From Tricholomella constricta (lineage: Eukaryota > Basidiomycota > Agaricomycetes > Agaricales > Lyophyllaceae): DNA of 64,000 nt. Made by a program: the position numbers and the translations under genes. The DNA lies in contig JAACJP010000016.1 in the NCBI GenBank assembly GCA_013368375.1, positions 186,001 through 250,000 of the forward strand. Reading direction: 5' to 3'. The notes under the pieces were generated by a model. It was given only the letters and a program-made list of their open reading frames with translations. It searched no databases and was not told the origin of the DNA. Shown piece by piece: positions 21,035-32,899 of the stretch (its first letter is position 1; the number at the start of each line of letters is the position of its first letter).

Positions 21035-21584
21035 TTATACCACGTTGAGAGTAACATTAAGAGTTTCAAGGAATGGTGATGCACCGGCCTGTCGCGATCG
21101 AATGGATCAGCCTTCAAAAACCTCGCGTCAATACAAGGATTACTCACTCCTATTAAGGACACGTGGGTGACTCCTAGCTGTGCTTTCCCTTTCTGCGCAG
21201 TCGACGGAATGCTAACAGTGAAGTTTTGATGGGGAGGCTTGAATCCGGGAGCATTCTGATGGTACTGAGGATTGTATCCTCCGTTGTAGAGGATGAACCC
21301 CATGCCGTCTTCCACCGAGTGACAGGGAATGGTGGGACAAGATTGGAGGCCAATAACAATGGCCACCTCCGTCGATCCTGAGAGTGTGTTCTAAACAAGA
21401 AGGTTGAGTGCCGCGAGTATACTATCGATGAGACGAAGCGACGTACAGGTCGGTCGACCTCGACTGTAATGGAATCTCCAGACTTTACAGAGGCACCATC
21501 TTGAGGATAGCCGATGCTAACACGTTGCGCGGAGACAGCAGCCAGGAGCGTGGTGAGCGAGATGAGATTCGTGACAAATTTCAT
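21035..21584 (-). CDS. Small secreted protein
   Basis: Three exons (21447-21584, 21148-21390, 21035-21088) give 144 residues. Residues 1-19 (MKFVTNLISLTTLLAAVSA) are a signal peptide. The mature chain has an immunoglobulin-like, beta-rich character: VSIGYPQDGASVKSGDSITV, then EVDRPNTLSGSTEVAIVIGL, LYNGGYNPQYH, PHQNFTVSIPST, and a C-terminal PFLETLNVTLNVV. Two Cys (QSCPTIPCHS) could form a disulfide, and there are N-glycosylation sites (NFT, NVT). I recognise the pattern as a common Agaricomycete secreted family of unknown function. A TATAAAG box on this strand lies at 21661-21667, 77 bp upstream. Confidence 0.82.
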
Positions 21585-21660
21585 GGCAGCGGAGAGGGAG
21601 AAGTAACGCTGCTATCTTCGTAAAAGGGAGAATGAAAGTACAAGGATCATGTCAATCCTC

Positions 21661-21667
21661 CTTTATA
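21661..21667 (-). promoter_or_regulatory. TATA box of the small secreted protein gene
   Basis: TATAAAG on the minus strand, 77 bp upstream of the start codon at 21584. Confidence 0.5.
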
Positions 21668-22822
21668 GCTTCTAGTTATGCGTGCACGCCGCACGAATGG
21701 AGCGAGCAAGCTCCAGGAATAGGCGAAACGCGTCAACATGGAATGGAAACAGCTCAACAATGACAAATAACAAGGTCTGTTATCGCCGTCATCGGGCATG
21801 GCCTCCTGACCCTAGCTTATTCATTTTCTAGTTCAAAGGTGTGTATTTCCTTGCAACCCAAGCTGGGGATTCAAATCTCAGTGACATCAGGCGACAAGTG
21901 ATCCAGTATCATCTGGGGTTTTGATCATGTCCACTGCTTTGACCTTGGCACGAGGCATCCATCCACAAATGAATATCGAATGCCGGTAGAACAGGGCTTC
22001 CGAGATAGCACAACGATTATCCTTATACATCGTCTTTCTTGGGTGCGTCTTTGCGGCAAATCAGTTAATGGAACGTTGAATCGTGCATCTGGCGGCCAAT
22101 GGAAGTGGATAACGTATATCAATATGACAACTTTATGGCCGGTAAATATCCTCTAACATCGGAGGCTGTCTGTCTTTACTTCAACCCCGATCGGTCGTCG
22201 GACTAGGAACGAATTACACACTGTTCACTGTCTGAGTTCGCTCTCGACTATGATGCAATCCTGATTGGAGAACCCTCTTTTGACCTGGCTTCGGACACTG
22301 CTTCCGAATTTCTACCTCGTCTATTCTATCTCTGTCACTATCTGTCTTCGCAGTCGAGGGTCGCAATCATAGAATGTGAGCCCCCAATCAACTTTGATCT
22401 TCTAGATAAATTTGATGATGCCTGAACGGAATTGTTACTGTTGTTAGAATGATGGTTGTAAAACTACTCTCAACTAGAAAATCCTGTTTTCGACCTCTAG
22501 TCTTCAATTGTACCCGGACCGGTGAACCGGAGTGAAATCAACAATGTTTCGTACGACTACTGAAGCAGACTATGACCCTTGCGGTATATCAAAATTATAA
22601 CGTGGAGGTCCCTCAACCCGCATGTCTTCCTGCTTCCTCAAAGACGAAAACCCCCCTTTCGTAGTGCTGATGACCGCTGGCGGACCGGTTAAGAAGGTCA
22701 AATCGTCGGCAACGATGCTCCCATGACTCCCTCTTCATGTGTTGTGTCGTTTAATTCCTGGATAGAAGACTCTATGACAGAAATGCGAGCTTCTCTCCGC
22801 ACCAAATCCGCAAGCCCGGGTA
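21668..22822. other. Divergent promoter region, no gene seen
   Basis: 1.2 kb between the small secreted protein gene and the beta-galactosidase gene, which point away from each other. No exon recognised. Around 22505-22530 there is an ACCGGACCGGTGAACCGG cluster that could be a factor site, and a second CGGACCGG occurs near 22681. Confidence 0.4.
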
Positions 22823-22830
22823 CTTATAAG
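22823..22830 (+). promoter_or_regulatory. TATA box of the GH35 gene
   Basis: CTTATAAG, about 40 bp upstream of ATG 22870, in the position expected of a core promoter with a short leader. Confidence 0.5.
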
Positions 22831-22869
22831 CCCACATATTTTGGAGGCTAGCCGAGCACAACTGCCACG

Positions 22870-25800
22870 ATGAAGGGGTTTTTGCGTCTCTTTCTTGCGT
22901 TCCAGCTGTCCCTTTTGGCTTCTTCCTCTGCAAGGACGTCACCCGATCTCGTAGCGCGCCAATCCACGAAGGATGAGAGTGGTAAATATGTCCTGCCAGT
23001 TGGTTCGCGTGGGTAACAACTTGTTCAATCCTTGAACCTTCATTTAACCTTTTGTTCAGCCAATTTTTACAATGGTCAATCTAAGGCAGCCGTGACTTTC
23101 GACCAACATTCCCTTCTTCTCGATGGCAAGGTCTGTGATGGGGTCATCAAAGCGCATTGATTCTAAGTAAATTGTCGTCTTATAGCGGGTGCTGTTTTTC
23201 TCTGGCGAATTCCATCCCTTCCGCTTGCCGGCGCCCGAACTTTGGAGAGATGTCCTGGAGAAGTAAGTGTTACTCGAGCTGATTCTTTGATATTGTCTTC
23301 TAACCTCTGGGAAGATTCAAAGTAATACAAATCTGGACGAATTGTTATCAATCCTCATTCCTTTTTCCTAGGCAGCAGGATTCAATGGCGTCTCCGTATA
23401 CTGTACGTTCATTTTCGTGGATCCTGAATCTCTCACTAACGTCGCTTTAGGGCATTGGGGATTATCGGCCCCGAACTCCCAAGAAATCAATTTCACGGAA
23501 CACAATGATCTAGCCAAATTTTACCAGGTCGCGAAGGAAGTGGGTGTCTTGGTTATAGTTCGTCCTGGGTGACTAGACATCGATTCCCAACGAGTTTACC
23601 AACTCACTGATTGACAATGCTCGAATCCCAGGCCCTATGTCAACGCAGAGACTGCCGGAGGTACGCGACTCAGAACTTGTGGAGAACAAAGTTAATTCTC
23701 ATATTGTGTCAGGTGGAATACCTGGATGGGTCACGAACCTTCCCGGCCTCGCGAGGACGAACGCATCCGACTACAGAGCTGCTTGGCACCCTTAGTGCGT
23801 GCCTTTCGATATCTCAAATACAAACTAACGCGATTTTAGCATTTTGGAATTCGCCAAGCAGACGGCCCCGTTCCAGGTCAGTAATCTTTTCTCCTTTCCT
23901 ATCAGCCAGCTTCCGCTCACACTTCGACCTTCGTCAGTACCCCGACGGCCCTGTCATCGGTACGGTTTAATTCCATCTAGACCTCGCAAAACGGAGACTC
24001 CATACCCTGTTCCGTAGCTGTGCAGAGCGAAAACGAATATGCCACAACATCACAGGCTCGTATCCCTGGCTTGAATGAACATATGCAGGACATCATCGAC
24101 ACGTATCGCGAAGGCGGCCTCACGAAGGTCCCTACGATCCACAACGACAAGAACCCCAGTGGCCAATATGCTGTTGCTGGTCCAGGCAAGGTTGACCTGT
24201 ACGTGGTTTCCATTATATTGAAATTACTTTAATCTCATGACAGTTGTGCAGTTACGGGTGGGATGGGTAAGGTCGACCTGTTCTCTGCTGAAGTATCTTT
24301 CTAAGCCGCGGATTTGGCAGTTACCCACTAGGTTTCGATTGCGATAATCCATCCAAGTGGGCGGAACTTTCTACCCGTATGTTTTGATGACCTGATTTTC
24401 ACCCCCCGAATCTCTCTCATGAAATGGACGCTAGAATTTGACAACAGTCACCAACGGTGGAACCCTGCAGAGCCTCTGGCCTTGTTTGAATGGCAAGGTA
24501 GGCGCCCTTGTCAGCTGACGCAGTATCTGGGCTAGACACTAAAACGAAGTTTCGCATAGGGGGTGCCTTCTCCTACTGGTCGGGACCCGGCTATTCAGAG
24601 TGCTACAAGCTCATCAACGAACAATTTGCCAACGTGAGTTTCGTAATGGCATTTTCAAAATCTCAACTTCATGTTGAAATATCGGTCCTTTGCATTCATA
24701 GGTATATTATAAAGTAAGAGGGACACTTGATAGAATCATGATAGCTTAAGACACTCATGTCGGGATTCAGAACAACTATGCATCTGGTGTAAGCCTCCAA
24801 AATCTCTACATGACCTATGGTCCGTTCCTCCGCACATTATGTATGAATGCATTCCTAAAACATATCTCTAGGCGGCACAAACTGGGGTAATATGCACACC
24901 CACACGATCTATTCAAGCTACGAGTGAGTCATGCATTCCTTTGCTCTTCGAGTATTCAATATTGATTTATTTTCGTTAGTTATGGAGCAGTGCGTGGTTT
25001 TTTTTTCTCTGAGGTTTTGGTCCTTGACAACATCGGTGTCCAAGGCAATACGCGAAGACCGAACTCTGAGTCCTAAAGTGGACGAACTCAAGCTCCAAGG
25101 CTACTTCCTCCACGCATCGTTGGATTACCTCCTGGTCGGGCGCATAGGCAATGGGACTATTGGACACGGTACTGCTTACAGCACTTCCGCGGACATCTAC
25201 ACCACCCATCTGAACTCGCCATCGACCGGCGCGAACTTCTACGTCGTCAGGCAAGTCACCAACGCAAAAATCACCAACACAGACTTTACCCTTCGGGTCA
25301 ACACGACCTCGGGTGGCGAGATTACGATACCGAAGTCCGGGACCTTGACGCTTGCTGGAAGGGAGTCGAAAATAATTGTATCGAACTATCCTTTTGGATC
25401 CTCGAAGCTCCAGTACTCGACCGCCGAGGTAGATATGGCCCAGATCTCGTACCTTATCTAATGAGTTTTCTTACCTTGTGTCAGATCATGACGTGGGCGA
25501 CATTCGACAAGGTAAATTCTCATGCAATAGTTCTCATTCAATTTACAAATACCTTTACCTCCCAAGGTCGACACTCTGGTGGCGTATGCTCTGGCCGGGC
25601 AAACAATCGAAATTGTAGTTGAGGGTGCAACATCATCCAACGTCAAGGTCTTAGGCTCGCGCTCGATCTCCGCGAAGGCAGCTGGAAAGGTACCTCGTTC
25701 TTTGAAGTCACTTTAGACCACTGACCACGCCTGATTCTGCGAAGCTCGTCACCATCTCAGGTTCCCCCTCAGGAGTCACCGTCATCAACTTCGGGAACAA

Positions 25801-27746
25801 ACGCATAATCGTCGCTGACAAGAAAACCGCCTCGGCGTTCTGGGCACCCCGGCTCGCAGTCAGTGGAACCGGCCACGCACACTACGATCTCGGTCCCGAA
25901 GCCCCGTCTGTACTCGTCAAAGGACCCTACTTGGTGCGCAGCGCGGCCGCGCGAGGGGCGACTTTGCAGCTGACGGGCGATCTCAATGCCACAACGGTCA
26001 TTGACGTCTTTGCGCCTGCGAAATTCACCGCTGTGACTTGGAATGGCGCTGCCGTCAAGGTATCTCGAAGCGATATTGGGAGTTTGAGGGGTTCGGTTTC
26101 GTTCCCAAGCAACCTTCATAGCGTCCATATCCCGGTTTTGAGCAAACTTGCCTGGAAGTGTGCGGACTCGCTGCCAGAGTTGAGCGCGGAATTCGATGAT
26201 AGCACGTGGGTCCTTGCCAATAAAACTTCGACGTTACGGCCGCAGAAGCCTACAGCTGGAAAGGTATGGGTTCCTTGACATTTCTCTCTTGTGACTTTGT
26301 GCTTATTCCGTTGTAGAATGTGTTATACTCCAGCGAGCAAGTCTTTCTCGTAACCTGAAAGCGATCTTTCATTGACACGCTTTTCCTCATCAGATATGGA
26401 TTCCACGCAGGTAGGGTCGATCATTGACGAGACATACGAAATTCTCTGACGATGCTAAAGGGCAATGGGTGTGGCGCGGTCATTTCACCGGGGATGCCAC
26501 CGGTGTACAATTGTCCATCCAAGGGTATTCATCTCTTGTTTTCGTCAGATATCAATATCATTCTCATGATGCGTCCTATAGCGGATTCTCCTTTGGATAC
26601 TCTGCGTTCATCAACTCGCACTTCCTGGGTTCGGGGCAAGGCAGCTCCCACAGCCAAAGCGGCGTAGACATTCTCTCTCCGGTGTTCAATTTCACGGCGG
26701 CGCAGCTTGTTCCCGGCGATAATGGTTGGTACACTTTTCTTTGGACGATTTACTGATCGAGTGAAAATGTTTGATATCCAGTGATTACTGTCATACACGA
26801 TTCGACAGGGATGAATCAAGATTGTAGGCCTTTGCCTTGCTTTTCGTCGACTGTCATTGACTACTTACATTACCTTTACTCCGCATAGACAACATCAATG
26901 ACGAATTCAAGGAACCCAGAGGTATTCGAGGCTATAAGCTTTTGTCCGCTGATGGGAAGGACTTTACGCAGTGGAAGGTAGCCGGCAGTGCGTCCCGTCT
27001 CGCCTTGAACTCACCAGTCATTTCTATGTCATTTACCTCGACCCAAACCAGACATCGGAGGTGAAAGTGCACCTGACAAGGTTCGCGGTCCTTACAACGA
27101 GGGTGGATGGTGGTTCGAGCGTGCTGGTAAGGATCATACCTTCCCGTCCTTCTGACTGAAACATCATCTCAAATTGATCGTTCATAGGTGCTCATCTCCC
27201 CGGATATGACGCATCCTCGTGGAATACATGCACACCCTATGATGGCATAACTAAACCAGGAGTAACTGTCTACCGCACATCTTTCAATCTCCACTTCCCA
27301 AAGAGCACAGACATCCCCCTTGCGTTTGACTTTGAGCTGGACAGCGTCGCCCCTCACCGTGTCCTGATCTATGTCAACGGCTGGCAGTTCGGGAGGTATA
27401 CTTAATGCCCTCTCTTCATTAAAAAGCAACGCTGACAAGATCATCATGATCAGGTTCCTGTCCTCCCTTGGGCCACAGACGAGCTTCCCTATTCCAGAGG
27501 GCATCCTCAACCACCATGGAAAGAACGAGGTTCTGATCTCCTTGTGGGCATTAGGTCAAGCTTTACCGTGCACCCCAATACCACGCCCATATTAATATTC
27601 ATCCGTTTACAGGATCACAAGGGGCAAAATTGACGAAGCTTGAGCTGAACAAGCGGGCCACGATCTCCTCCAGCAAGTCTGCGACTGTAAACATTGTCCC
27701 CGCTCCAGGATGGAAAGAGCTTCGGGGGAATGTTGTAACCAACTGA
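22870..27746 (+). CDS. GH35 beta-galactosidase, secreted
   Basis: 33 exons join in frame to give about 1017 residues, the usual length of fungal GH35 enzymes. Residues 1-20 are a signal peptide. The catalytic barrel follows: [36 protein letters not shown], then AVQSENEY with the acid/base Glu, and [19 protein letters not shown] with the likely nucleophile Glu. Near [13 protein letters not shown] the barrel ends. The later beta-rich domains (DUF4978/galactose-binding types) include [30 protein letters not shown] and [19 protein letters not shown]. The enzyme removes terminal beta-galactose from oligosaccharides and plant cell-wall glycans outside the cell. Exons include pieces of only 7 nt (23315-23321), 10 nt (24980-24989), 12 nt (24702-24713) and 15 nt (24252-24266). 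One intron appears to use a GC donor (after 26336). Exon count is by eye; every junction preserves the family motif. Confidence 0.93.
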
Positions 27747-28118
27747 AAAGAAGCTGTTCTCGTCCCCGTTATGTACATGTCTAAATGAATTACAGCTGGC
27801 AAATATCGAAGAATTGTAAAATAACATCCGAACGCCGTCGAATGTCATGCCCAAATGGTTGGTGGTAGGTATACGCGGATGATTGATCCGGTATATCGCC
27901 ACTCAAAGTACCAAAGCCGAAAGCGCTAACGATCTGAATCGCCCTCGAGCTGATCAGACTATATCCGTCACAGAGAGCCGCTGTCCAACATGTTCGCCAG
28001 AAACGGATAAATAAGTGATTAAGCCAAGTGATACAGGTTAATGGCGAAAAGAAGGAACGAGTATAGCGATATAGCAAAAGGCGATTAACACGATGGAAAA
28101 ACCATAGATGCGAGTGAA

Positions 28119-29149
28119 TTAATCCACCTTCCGAGCCCATTTTCTAGCACCAGTTGCGGAGGACGAGCGTGGCGGCGGCGTTGCCACGCGGTGATGTTGG
28201 GGTGATTGCCATGGGGCTGGGTCGTGTGCAGCGGGGCTGGCTCTCTCAATCTCTTTCTCCTTCTCCGCCTCGACACTGTGCAGCTCGTACTTGTCCTTTC
28301 CCTTGACGTCAATGTCGCTTTGCCCCCAATACATCCACAGTTGTGCTCCCAACACCAGGTTCAGCAGGAGAGCGAGCGCGAAGCCGGCTGCGACGAGGCT
28401 GTCCTTGACCTCGGTGGCGGTGGTGAAAAGGCGTGCCATGCAGCCTGCAATTTGTGATATGACTGCGAATGCAGAGAGTTGCCCGGTCGATTGGGAGCGT
28501 GCGTTTTGTCGGATTTGGGGAAGCTTTGAGAAGAGGGACAGTGGTAGGGTGGCGAGTTGGAGAGCAGCTAGGCTGTTCGGTGGGAGGGAGTAGAGGGTTA
28601 CACCTGCGATGGCCATAGATACAGCTCCTGTCACCAGTTTTGAGCTCTTTTTAGAGGATGAAGAGGCATAGAATATGATGAGGAGCGTGATGACGGCGTT
28701 TTGGATTGTGAGAAAAAAGTTCTCCCCGTATGTCGAAAACGGAAAACCGTTTCGGAATGAATATGTGAGCGTGATAGCATACGATAGTGTCTCGAGGACA
28801 TATGCTGTGAGCGAGAGGCCACGCGCAGAGCGTGCGTTTAGGACTTTCGACAATATTTCTCAGTTTCTTTCAGATTTAGCGAAATTTAATGGCAACTCAC
28901 TGAGTAGGACTTGTGGTACTTTCATGATTGAGCCCCCAACAACGATCCCAATTCCAAGTCCCTTAGAGAGAGAGTACTTTATACATTGGACATCCCCGAT
29001 GTCCAAATTCTCCACGAGTGACGTGTAACATTCCTAAAATTCGTGTTAACCAGATTCTTGTCGCTTTAGAGCACTGAGATTACCTGGCCAACGATGGAGA
29101 CTCCAAGGTCACGGATGAACCAAGGAAGATTGCGGGTAATGGTGGTCAT
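28119..29149 (-). CDS. MPDU1-like PQ-loop protein (mannose-P-dolichol utilisation)
   Basis: Three exons (29084-29149, 28901-29033, 28119-28858) give 312 residues. The two PQ-loop repeats are clear: GGSIMKVPQVLLKIL with ARSARGLSL, and FSKLPQIRQNARSQSTGQLS. About seven hydrophobic segments surround them, followed by a charged Glu/Lys-rich and basic C-tail (residues 245-312). MPDU1/Lec35 is an ER membrane protein needed for use of dolichol-phosphate mannose and glucose in N-glycan, GPI and O-mannose synthesis. The match in repeat order and length is strong. The tail is longer than in animals, which is common in fungi. It is tail-to-tail with the beta-galactosidase gene, 372 bp apart. Confidence 0.9.
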
Positions 29150-29720
29150 GGTTGGCCTGAGGGAGCGTGCGGCGCCCGCCAAATTTGGTATCTATTTGGA
29201 GCGCCTGGTGCGGCCAAGCAACGGGTACAGCCACAACAGGACTAACTTGAACGCTTCCTCCATATGCCGACTTGAGAAATGCTTTTCTCTGGAAAGGGTG
29301 ATATACAATTCCTCGAGAGAACATGAAATAGCTCTCTTACCCATTTTGTAGCGTGCTTCAGTCCATCAGTTGCACCCGCGCTCAGAAAAGGATGGGGTAT
29401 GCGATTCGTCGCCAGTCGCCTTGTATACTCACCTTTTCCCTTTCGAAACATAGTGAAAAATGGAGGGACATTAACTCATTCTACAGACGATTTCTATCAG
29501 GCCTCTTTTTTCTTTTGTAGCGGACTCGATGATCCATGGTTATTTGAGTGAGTTTTTACCGATTGCGAAGATGTCGCCATGCGTTGACATCCGACAGGCT
29601 TTTATCTCGCTCACTCGTGGTTGGGATTTCCTTGCATTGAGCAGATGGTTTGGCCTGCTGAACTGACACCAGGTTAGGCACGCGAGCTGGATCTCAGCAT
29701 GTATCTCGGAGCAGTTCCTC
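29150..29720. other. Intergenic, no gene seen
   Basis: About 570 bp. It holds the MPDU1 promoter and the 5' end of the next gene. Short frames on both strands look accidental. Confidence 0.35.
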
Positions 29721-29810
29721 ATGCCTGTGGCGCCATATACACTTGACGGCGAGTCTCATGTCGAGCTAACTATCAAATCATTGGCTCATTGTGAATATAT
29801 GCTCGTATAG

Positions 29811-30619
29811 ATAATTTTGAGCCATCGACAGTTGGCCTCTCCGCCCCCGCCGCGAACGTGGAGGTGGCCAGTATTTCTCATGACTCCAAGCCATCTACAG
29901 CACCTATTCCAGCCAAAGATAGCTCTGCGCAAAAAAAGCGCGCCAAACGAACTTTCACTGATCTCGAAGCAGACGACTCTTATCTGGAAATTAATCCCTG
30001 GTCAACCAAAAGGCCTCGCATCCAAGAACCTGCTTCTCCCCTAGTCGCCACAAGTCCTCGTTCAGTAAAGCAAAGTCAGGAAATATCCAAAGCCAAGATT
30101 CGTGAAACAAATCAACTTCAGGCCAATTATACGACGAACGCTTCTGCTACTTCCCGTTCTCAAAATCCGATAACCGAGAGATGTCCAGCGCAGAAGACGC
30201 ACCTACCCACCCTGACCTCTCTCCTCAATTTACCCAAGAAGCATTTCAAGAAGCCCAGGATCAACATTTTCAAGCTGCTCATCAAATCTGAAAACCCACC
30301 CACAGCCCCTCAATCCATGGATACATCGCAAAATCGCCACGTCGAGCCCATCTCATCGCTATCCATTAACATGTATCCCCATCTCTCTTATATCCGCGGC
30401 CTCCCAGACGTTAACTACGATTGCCTCTCCTCCTGTGGCAGGATCGAAACCTCACCGACCACGTTCTGGAACCGTACTCGTGAAGCCTACTCTGGCTCTG
30501 GCCCGCTCCACTTATCCATGGCTGACATCCTTCGCGCCAAAAGACCGTTCATCGACGCCAAGCTCTTTACCCCCGGCGGCACGTATCGCAACGAGAAGTT
30601 CGGGGTTGCCTGGCGATGA
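29811..30619 (+). CDS. Unknown basic, disordered protein (5' exon unsure)
   Basis: The main exon is open from an acceptor near 29811 (GTATAG) to a stop at 30617-30619, giving about 265 residues. It is rich in Lys, Ser, Pro and Thr. It has NLS-like clusters (KKRAKRTF, KKHFKKPR) and a compact C-terminal part (YPHLSYIRGLPDVNYDCLSS, TFWNRTREAYSGSG, HLSMADILRAKRPFIDAKLF, GGTYRNEKFGVAWR). No known domain was recognised. The first ATG in frame is deep in the exon, so an upstream exon is needed; a short one starting at ATG 29721 with a weak GC donor is possible. Nuclear location is inferred only from the basic clusters. Confidence 0.55.
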
Positions 30620-31234
30620 GACCCCTCTACCGACTTTCCCGTTTAGAAAATAGTCCTGCTGTCCCCTTGTTTCCCTGCATTTGCCCTGCCTCATACCCCT
30701 GCATTTGCCCTGCCTTGTACATTAAAAGATCGGAGAGTACACATACGTTGAGATATTATATTCAAAGTTCTCCTGTTTCAAGTCGCGCTTACCGATACGA
30801 AATGTCCAATTATGCGGTGCCATCACCAGCGAAGCGACAATATCCAACAATATATCACCACCATCACATTTAAGTACCGTCCAAAGTATGACTGTAAAAC
30901 CCAAGTATTACCAACGGTGCTGGCGCCCAAATCTATATAAGTACTGCTTGAATATGTCCGCGGAAACGGTAAACGTATACGTAGTGTATGCAATGGCCCA
31001 TCAATATCGTATATAGTATACACACCAGCCAGCCCCCATATCACAAGGGCTCGACCGGCCTTCACCTGCGGATGATGATCCGCGGCGGTGGTAGATAGTA
31101 AGCCCCAAGGGCGTATTCTGCGTCAAGAAAGGCTGTCTGTCTGCGCCCAGCAGGACCTACGAACCTCTAGTCAGGGGTTACGTCGGTCTCTGAGTGCAGC
31201 AGAACAACGCGTGTGTGTTCTTTTTTCAAGGCCA
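30620..31234. other. Intergenic between convergent genes
   Basis: No gene seen. Contains a 19-bp direct duplication (CCCTGCATTTGCCCTGCCT at 30673-30691 and 30697-30715) and AT-rich, TATATA-containing sequence near 30990-31020. Confidence 0.4.
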
Positions 31235-32875
31235 TCAAGAAAATCCACGGATAGTAGGCACGCAGACCGCGAGCAGCTGTTCGACGTGCGGGCCATAGGG
31301 GAAGCGGTAAGGGAAGGACGTGAGCAGGATCTTCAGCCGGCGCAGGTGCCACTGCGGATACCTCCTTTTTTCCATCTCGCAGAAAAAATAGTCCTACATG
31401 AACGCAAAAGCGTTAGCGCGATTAAATCTCAGATAATATGTGCCGAAAGCAGGGAGAGAGTAGGATGGGGCTCACAATTTGGCTCTCTGGGGGTCCGTGC
31501 ACACCGTCGCACGCGGGCAAGTATTCATCCGAATGCGCCGTGACTTCGCGGACCAGCAGCTCGAGTCTGTACAAATTCGGTAGCTCCCTTGCGAGTAGAT
31601 CGAGGAGCTGCGGTGTCAGCGCGACAGAGCCAAGCCGCAGGGTTTCCAAACGCTCGTTGCGCGGGCGGCAACGGAACGCGTCGAGAATGTTCGCGACGTC
31701 CGCCAACGTGTGGTAGCAGCCGGTCAGCACGAGCGACGTGATGGTGGCGGAAAACTGGAGGAGGCACGAGAGGGACGCGGTGAACGGAAAGAGGCTGGAG
31801 CTGATGTCGAGGCTGCGTAGATGTGTGATGTGCACGTCGGCGAGGGCACAGGAGACCCAATCATCGATGGACATGGAATCCGGCGTCAGCCCCGGACCGC
31901 TGTACTGTGTCGCGCGGAAGGAGAGTGAGCGGAGCGTGGAGCTTTGGCGGTTCAGAAACTTGGTCAGGCCGTAGGGGTCGCCGAGATGTGGTGCCTCTAT
32001 CGGGATCCCGAGCGTAAGATGGGTTAAGAGTGGTAGACGATCGATGGCGAGGAATAGAGGTGAAAAATCCAGAGGCTCCCAGACCTGTATAACGAGTTTA
32101 CGAAGGGTTGCTTTGAGGCGGGCTACAGCGGGCGCCAAGTGGTTGATCATGATCAGAACGCGATCAGACACGGGCGCGAAGTGATCTATACGGATAATTA
32201 GATCAAGCTCCTCAACGTTGAAAGGAGTACAGGTTGGCGGGAGAAGTTTCACTACATTCTCGAGGGAGATGTCCAGAGCAAGTTTCCGAAGATTGGGTTT
32301 GAAGATGGCTGCAAGGAAAGACACTGGGGATACTGGGACAGCTTGGAGACCTGACCACATGATATGGTAGTCTGTGACGTTCGGGAGACCCGAAAATACA
32401 TCAAGCAACGCATGTACAACGTCTGCCGCAGTTCTGAACTTTTGTACCCTGCGAAAATTGTTGCGCCTTGTGGATTTTTTCTGCTCCAGGATTTGGCTCG
32501 CAAAAGCTGTAAGCCTTAAACGCAACGACTGCCGCCCCAATAGCGAGTCTTGTTCGCGATCAAGAAATTGCTTCAAGAAAACAGGGTAAGCGTGTAGGAC
32601 GCGTACCCTCCTTGCGACCACTGGATCTCTTCGAAAGATGCAAACATCAGTACACTTCCCACACACACATATATATATCTCTAGCCCCTGACTTACTTGA
32701 GGCGGACGATGTTCCTCAACATCCGATGATCGAGGAATGCGAAACTTATCTGACGATAGCGACAGTCCATGGCGATGTCGTAAAACGTGCTGTTAACACT
32801 GATGAGCCCCTCTAGGACCGAGGCAGGGATGAAATGCGCAATATGGAGCCATATTTCATGGGGTAGATCGACCAT
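31235..32875 (-). CDS. F-box protein with leucine-rich-repeat-like body
   Basis: Three exons (32697-32875, 31476-32628, 31235-31393) give 496 residues from MVDLPHEIW; an in-frame ATG at 32899 would add eight. An F-box occupies residues 1-45 (VDLPHEIWLHIAHFIPASVL). The rest has irregular LRR-like strands (LRKLALDISLENVVKLLPP, LEELDL-type elements, LPLLTHLTLGIPIEAP, ETLRLGSVALTPQLLDLLA, LYRLELLVREV). The last exon carries a typical Agaricomycete ending (YPQWHLRRLKILLTSFPY). Such proteins act as putative substrate receptors of SCF ubiquitin ligases; no substrate can be named. The first intron has an AC/AT microsatellite. Confidence 0.82.
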
Positions 32876-32899
32876 TGTCGAGGCAAAGTCAAGCAGCAA

